Source of the DNA: Oceanobacillus bengalensis
Lineage (GTDB): Bacteria > Bacillota > Bacilli > Bacillales > Amphibacillaceae
Assembly: GCF_003628445.1 (NCBI RefSeq)
Contig: NZ_RBZO01000001.1
Coordinates: forward strand, 124,001-188,000
Direction: 5' to 3'
Length of the DNA stretch: 64,000 bases
The notes under the pieces were generated by a model. That model saw only the letters and a program-made list of their open reading frames with translations. It was not told the origin of the DNA and searched no databases. Below are positions 59,992 to 64,000 of the stretch, in pieces. How positions within the stretch are numbered: position 1 is the stretch's first letter; every line of letters starts with the position of its first letter. The position numbers and the translations under genes were made by a program.

Positions 59992-60807
59992 TTAGTTATT
60001 TACTTCAACAGGAAATTTGTTATAGGCACCGTGCATTACTGATCCTACATATTCATTTAGCTTAAAGCCATGTTTAATCGCTGCATTAACAAATTGTTTT
60101 GCGTTAGAAACGGCTTCTTTTGGTGATTTGCCATGGGCTAAGTTAGCAGTTACTGCAGCTGCGAACGTACATCCAGCACCATGATTGTATGTTGTATCAA
60201 TTTTTTCTCCTTCTAGTACGACAAATTCTTTTCCATCATAGAAAAGATCAGCAGCATTTTCAAGGGTTCTCCCACCTTTGATGACAACATTTTTTGCTCC
60301 AAGTTCATGGATTCTTACTGCAGCTTCTTTCATCCCGTCAATATCTTTTATTGGTCCGCTAGTGCCAGCGAGTTGCCAAGCTTCAAATAAGTTCGGAGTT
60401 GTTACGAGTGCTAGCGGAAGAAGTAATTCACGCATTGCATCTGTATTTTCTGGTAGAAGGACTTCATCTTCACCTTTACAAACCATTACGGGGTCAAGGA
60501 CGTAACGATCTAATTTATGTTCAGCAAATTTCTTTGCTCCTAGTTCAATGATATCTACAGACCCAAGCATACCTGATTTTGCCGCATCAACGCCAACAGA
60601 TAGAATGGTGTCTAATTGTTTTTCTACAACGTGCCCATCAATTGGTGCTACTTGATGGTTCCAGCCGTCTGGTTTCATGGATACTATACTAGTAATAGCT
60701 GCCATACCATATACATCATGCTCCTGAAATGTTTTTAAATCAGCAGCTTGGCCCGCACCACCACTTGAATCATTACCTGCAAGTGTTAAAGTTTTCTTCA
60801 TTGTCAT
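59992..60807 (-). CDS. pdxK: Pyridoxine/hydroxymethylpyrimidine kinase PdxK
   Basis: Ribokinase-fold kinase of 271 residues, phosphorylating pyridoxine, pyridoxal or pyridoxamine for PLP salvage. The N-terminal LTLAGNDSSGGAGQAADLKTF, SVGVDAAKSGMLGS and VLDPVMVCKGEDEVLLP, and the anion hole/base motif TTYNHGAGCTFAAAVTANLA (with GAGC, Cys in place of Asp-containing GTGD region), match Bacillus PdxK, a ThiD-like enzyme, more than true ThiD. The start has AGGAGG at 8 bases. Two palindromic sites lie upstream at 60833 and 60865. Confidence 0.92.
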   Translation of the reverse strand: MTMKKTLTLAGNDSSGGAGQAADLKTFQEHDVYGMAAITSIVSMKPDGWNHQVAPIDGHVVEKQLDTILSVGVDAAKSGMLGSVDIIELGAKKFAEHKLDRYVLDPVMVCKGEDEVLLPENTDAMRELLLPLALVTTPNLFEAWQLAGTSGPIKDIDGMKEAAVRIHELGAKNVVIKGGRTLENAADLFYDGKEFVVLEGEKIDTTYNHGAGCTFAAAVTANLAHGKSPKEAVSNAKQFVNAAIKHGFKLNEYVGSVMHGAYNKFPVEVNN

Positions 60808-60832
60808 GCTTAAAACCTCCTATATTCCGATT

Positions 60833-60878
60833 ATATGAATTCATATATATTTAATAGGATATACATTCGTATATGAAT
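60833..60878. promoter_or_regulatory. Paired palindromes upstream of pdxK, possible operator
   Basis: ATATGAATTCATAT (60833-60846, perfect palindrome) and ATTCGTATATGAAT (60865-60878, ATTC/GAAT ends) are 32 bases apart, in the gap between divergent pdxK and amidase genes. The repeated TATGAAT/ATTCATA half site suggests a dimeric regulator. None is encoded nearby; the assignment is tentative. Confidence 0.4.
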
Positions 60879-60985
60879 AAACTATATACTTTTTAAGAAA
60901 AAGTGTAAAGTGAGTGTTAATCGAATTATACCTTTATAAAATATTGTGGTAAGATTTAGAAAATTAGTAGTGGGAGGATTATAAA

Positions 60986-62449
60986 ATGGAAAATCGGAAG
61001 CTAGAACCAAAGTGGTTAGTAGAAGCTACTATAGATGAACTCCAGGAAAAACTAGATTCTTTCGAAATAACTTCTAAAGCGTTAGTAATGATGTACTTTA
61101 ATCGAATTGCTGCATATGACCAAGCAGGTCCAAAGATTAATTCTATCCTTGAAGTGAATCCAGATGCTTTACATTTAGCAGAAACGCTTGACTATGAACG
61201 AAAAATAACTGGGAAAAGAGGTCCATTACACGGAATTCCTGTCGTTATTAAAGATAACATCGATACAGGGGACAAGATGCATACAAGTGCTGGATCACTC
61301 GTATTAAAGGATTCCTATGCAAAAGAAGACGCTTTTCTCGTGAAGAAACTTAGAGATGCAGGGGCGATTATTCTTGGGAAAACCAATTTAACTGAATGGG
61401 CAAATTTTATCGCTGAAGATATGCCAAACGGTTATAGTTCACGTGGTGGACAAGTATTAAATCCATATGGGGGGAACTTTACGGTTGGTGGTTCGAGTGC
61501 TGGCTCGGGAGCTGCAATTGCAGCAAACTTGGCCGCTGTCTCCATTGGAACGGAAACTTCTGGATCTATTTTAAGCCCTGCAAGTCAGAATTCTCTCGTA
61601 GGTATTAAACCGACAATTGGATTGGTTAGTAGAACAGGAATAATTCCAATCTCACATACGCAGGATACTGCTGGTCCAATGACGAGAACAGTGAAAGATG
61701 CTGCTATTTTACTAAATGTAATTCAGGGTTCAGATACGAATGATCCAGTTACATTAAGCAATGAGTTAGTTGATGTTGATTTTACGACATCCCTACATAA
61801 AGATGGACTAAAAGGGAAACGAATTGGAATTGCGCGTGAACCTTTTTTTAATCGGTTAAGTGATAGTAAAATCGAAATCATGGACAGGGAAATCGAGGAG
61901 CTTCGTCGTTTAGGTGCTGAGGTAATTGATTCGGTGGATATTCCTTCAGAAAAAAATGAAGCGGATATTAAGGTGATGTTGTATGAATTTAAAAATGACT
62001 TGCAAGCGTACTTGAAGAGTATCGATCCAGCTATAGGAATTCGAACATTAGCAGATGTGATTAAGAAAAATGAAGAAATAGGAGAGAAAGCATTAAAGTA
62101 CGGTCAAAAAGTATTCCTAGAAGCGGAAGCGACAAGTGGTAGTCTGATAGAGCCTGAATATTTACAATGCTTATTAAGTGATGCCTATCTTTCAAGGGAA
62201 AAAGGGATTGATGCAGTATTGCTAGAACATAACTTGGATGCAATTGTTTTTCCAAGTTATTATGGGGCTTTAATTGCAGCAAAAGCAGGGTATCCATCGA
62301 TAACTGTTCCAGCGGGGTATTCAAATGAGGGGGAACCAGTAGGCATTACATTTACTGCTAGGGCATATCATGAGCCAACATTAATTGAAATCGCCTATTC
62401 CTACGAACAAGGAACATTGCACCGACGACCACCAAATTTAGTTAAGTAA
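60986..62449 (+). CDS. Amidase signature family hydrolase
   Basis: An amide hydrolase of 487 residues with the Ser-cisSer-Lys triad: Lys in GIPVVIKDNIDTGD, cis-Ser in VGGSSAGSGAAIAANLAAVS and the nucleophile Ser in IGTETSGSILSPAS. The length and the N-terminus (ATIDELQEKLDSFEITSKAL) are those of stand-alone amidases (YedL-like) rather than GatA, and no gatB/gatC is present. It may act on amides from peptides or xenobiotics; the substrate is unknown. The ribosome site is GGGAGG. Divergent from pdxK. Confidence 0.92.
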   Translation: MENRKLEPKWLVEATIDELQEKLDSFEITSKALVMMYFNRIAAYDQAGPKINSILEVNPDALHLAETLDYERKITGKRGPLHGIPVVIKDNIDTGDKMHTSAGSLVLKDSYAKEDAFLVKKLRDAGAIILGKTNLTEWANFIAEDMPNGYSSRGGQVLNPYGGNFTVGGSSAGSGAAIAANLAAVSIGTETSGSILSPASQNSLVGIKPTIGLVSRTGIIPISHTQDTAGPMTRTVKDAAILLNVIQGSDTNDPVTLSNELVDVDFTTSLHKDGLKGKRIGIAREPFFNRLSDSKIEIMDREIEELRRLGAEVIDSVDIPSEKNEADIKVMLYEFKNDLQAYLKSIDPAIGIRTLADVIKKNEEIGEKALKYGQKVFLEAEATSGSLIEPEYLQCLLSDAYLSREKGIDAVLLEHNLDAIVFPSYYGALIAAKAGYPSITVPAGYSNEGEPVGITFTARAYHEPTLIEIAYSYEQGTLHRRPPNLVK

Positions 62450-62567
62450 TCAACCTGTTGAAAGTAATTGTCATAATCAAGTTTTTATGGCGATTACTTC
62501 TTTTCATAAGGGCGTTATTTTCCAGGTATAGAAGTTTAATTAATAGTTGATGTAAAGTGTATATATA

Positions 62568-63007
62568 TTTAATTCAGAATTGTTTTAAGCACGCCGTTCC
62601 GCAAAGACACTTCGCTTTCCACGGGCGGCTGGTGAGCCTCCTCCGTGCTAACGCACTACGCAGTCTCACCTAGGCCTATCCTCCCGTAGGAGTCTTCGTG
62701 TCTTTCCTCCACTAAGCTCCTGCTCTACTTGATTTCCACTAAAAAAATGATGCTTTTGCGAGGAAAAACTGCCCAGAACGTAATTTTATGTTCGATAGCT
62801 TTAATAACATCTAGAGCACTCAATATAGCGTAGGCAGAATGCGTAGACTCCTGCGGGAACAGCACGTGTCTGAAGACCCCACAGGAAGTGTTCTTCTTCC
62901 GAGGAGGGCTGAGGCCGTGCCCGCGGAAAGCGAAGCATTCTGCCGCAGCGAATGACTACACACAACATTCATAAGTGTGAGCGTGAGCTACACTATTCTG
63001 AATTAAA
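62568..63007 (-). repeat. Composite structured repeat, copy 4 (M2 + M1, inverted)
   Basis: A 440-bp element in the opposite orientation, with outer arms TTTAATTCAG (62568-62577) and CTGAATTAAA (62998-63007) identical to copy 3. M2 arms GCAAAGACAC (62601-62610) and GTGTCTTTCC (62698-62707), M1 arms GGCAGAATGC (62833-62842) and GCATTCTGCC (62935-62944). The M1 arms differ from copy 3 but remain complementary. It fills the 690-base interval between the amidase gene and the PC4-like gene. Confidence 0.9.
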
Positions 63008-63139
63008 TAGATCCGAAGTCTATACAAAAATCAACACAGAGAAAATTTCAATATAAAATCATATCCATTATTATAAAAATAGCCCATAATAGTGTAAAAT
63101 AAATACAGATAGATATATTAACTTGTGGAGGAATGAATA

Positions 63140-63361
63140 ATGGCTGAATTGAAATTTGAAATCATCGAAACAATAGCAGTAATATCAGAATCACCAAAAG
63201 GATGGAAGAAAGAATTAAATTTAGTTAGTTGGAATGGGCGAGAGCCAAAATATGATCTAAGGGATTGGGCACCAGGGAGAGAAAAGATGGGAAAAGGTGT
63301 TACCCTAACGAAGGATGAACTATTACGCTTGAAATCATCGTTAGAATCAATGGGAAAATAA
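63140..63361 (+). CDS. YdbC-family protein, PC4/p15-like nucleic-acid-binding domain
   Basis: A 73-residue protein matching YdbC of Lactococcus and Bacillus, a bacterial version of the PC4 transcription coactivator fold that binds single-stranded DNA. The segments LKFEIIETIAVISESPKGWKKELNLVSW and EPKYDLRDWAPGREKMGKGVTLTKDEL are typical. The biological role in Bacillus is unknown; single-strand binding is inferred from the family. The ribosome site is TGGAGGAA. It is followed by the tRNA gene. Confidence 0.88.
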   Translation: MAELKFEIIETIAVISESPKGWKKELNLVSWNGREPKYDLRDWAPGREKMGKGVTLTKDELLRLKSSLESMGK

Positions 63362-63375
63362 ATTTTAAAAAGGGC

Positions 63376-63404
63376 TTGTCATAATCTGTCGAGTATGATA
63401 TTAT
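63376..63404 (+). promoter_or_regulatory. Promoter of the tRNA-Lys gene
   Basis: TTGTCA (63376-63381), a 17-base spacer and TATTAT (63399-63404), 22 bases before the tRNA. Confidence 0.7.
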
Positions 63405-63425
63405 ATTTAAGTCGAAGGAAATAAC

Positions 63426-63498
<73 letters not shown>

Positions 63499-63506
63499 TA
63501 CATGTA

Positions 63507-63541
63507 AAGCAAGGATACGCTTAAATAGCTTATCCTTGCTT
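63507..63541 (+). terminator. Terminator of the tRNA-Lys gene
   Basis: AAGCAAGGATA/TATCCTTGCTT, a perfect 11-bp stem with a 13-base loop, followed by TTTTT. Confidence 0.88.
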
Positions 63542-63557
63542 TTTTTAGGAGGAGAAA

Positions 63558-63947
63558 ATGAAAGAAATTGTTATTATGCTGGCCGAAATTGTTAATAATA
63601 TACACGATATATTGATAGATTTACTTGGAGTCCATATGACCGATAAGGAATTACATTTCTGGATTATTGGTGTTATTGGGATGATAACTTTTTTCGTCGT
63701 ATTTTTCTTCTTCAAATTAATAGAAAAAATGAAGTTGAGCATAACCATCATTTCTTTCATTTTTACATTTACTGGAATGGTAGTGCTTGTATTTGCAATC
63801 GAATTGCAGCAGGCGATTACGAATCGTGGGAATATGGAGTTTGCTGATGCTGTGGCAGGTTTGTGGGGCTTTTTAGGGCTATTCTTTGTATATTCTATTA
63901 TAGGATTAATCATATATGTTATGAAGAAACTGTTCACGGATAACTAA
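63558..63947 (+). CDS. Uncharacterised membrane protein (129 aa)
   Basis: A protein with three predicted spans (about residues 32-52, 58-78 and 100-122) and a short acidic N-terminal helix. The last parts FADAVAGLWGFLGLFFVYS and IIGLIIYVMKKLFTDN are typical of small Bacillaceae membrane proteins of unknown role. The ribosome site is AGGAGGAG. A perfect terminator ends it, so it is monocistronic. Confidence 0.8.
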   Translation: MKEIVIMLAEIVNNIHDILIDLLGVHMTDKELHFWIIGVIGMITFFVVFFFFKLIEKMKLSITIISFIFTFTGMVVLVFAIELQQAITNRGNMEFADAVAGLWGFLGLFFVYSIIGLIIYVMKKLFTDN

Positions 63948-63948
63948 A

Positions 63949-63969
63949 AAACGAGCATTTGGCTCGTTT
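63949..63969 (+). terminator. Terminator of the 129-aa membrane protein gene
   Basis: AAACGAGC/GCTCGTTT, an 8-bp stem with a 5-base loop, followed by TTTTT. Confidence 0.9.
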
Positions 63970-64000
63970 TTTTTATGCTGTTTTTGCAATAGGTTGGTTT

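Overview
The window is about 64 kb of low-GC, gene-dense chromosome from an endospore-forming Bacillaceae, probably close to Oceanobacillus, Virgibacillus or Ornithinibacillus. The evidence is a small acid-soluble spore protein (SspP), a CotD-like coat protein, a FosB thiol transferase (implying bacillithiol), strong AGGAGG ribosome sites, frequent GTG/TTG starts and several families of dispersed intergenic repeats. The genus is an inference from gene content; no rRNA is present. The only RNA genes seen are one tRNA-Lys(CTT) and a tracrRNA-like RNA. No CRISPR array and no complete insertion sequence were found. LAYOUT. 0-5 kb: an oligopeptide ABC importer (ATPase cut by the window edge, second ATPase, lipoprotein, two permeases). 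5-9 kb: CBS protein, alpha/beta hydrolase, then a decayed type II-C CRISPR-Cas locus: promoter, tracrRNA with its terminator, and only the first ~195 codons of cas9, joined to a truncated coiled-coil gene on the other strand. 9-16 kb: PepV dipeptidase, a CynX-type MFS carrier, and a citrate module (CitS/CitT-like two-component system, CcpA cre site, CitMHS carrier). 17-20 kb: a SulP anion carrier with a UspA protein. 20.3-23.6 kb: a macrolide-resistance-type operon, Mef-like efflux pump plus ABC-F protein, preceded by three very short leader peptides and alternative hairpins; the first leader is nearly identical to the ErmD leader peptide. 24-28.4 kb: PpaC, SspP, MscL and a YidC insertase preceded by a MifM-like translation-arrest sensor with a hairpin covering the yidC ribosome site. 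28.6-36.5 kb: an ABC-2 exporter, CotD, YpsA, a NERD protein bracketed by direct copies of a 21-bp tandem array, a SIMPL protein, a frameshifted GrpB gene and a GNAT-DUF1992 fusion. 36.6-42.5 kb: a same-strand run of small acetyltransferases, a cupin, membrane proteins and a Nudix hydrolase. 43-47 kb: a folate/one-carbon operon (fhs, folC, folE, 5-formyl-THF cyclo-ligase). 47-52 kb: a DHA2 efflux pump divergent from its probable TetR regulator, then a GNAT and fosB. 52-64 kb: FMN reductase, a secreted repeat protein, a D,D-carboxypeptidase, a second DHA2 pump, pdxK, an amidase, a PC4-like protein and the tRNA. Composite structured repeats of about 140-440 bp sit at 16.8, 57.9, 59.4 and 62.6 kb. 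HOW IT FITS TOGETHER. Much of the window concerns import of peptides, citrate and anions and defence against antibiotics. Two places appear to use the ribosome as a sensor: drug-stalled leaders control the Mef/ABC-F operon, and nascent-chain arrest controls yidC. The most notable observations are the ErmDL-type leader driving a mef/ABC-F operon, the MifM-like sensor, the relict Cas9-tracrRNA pair, and the composite repeats whose terminal stems differ between copies yet remain complementary.
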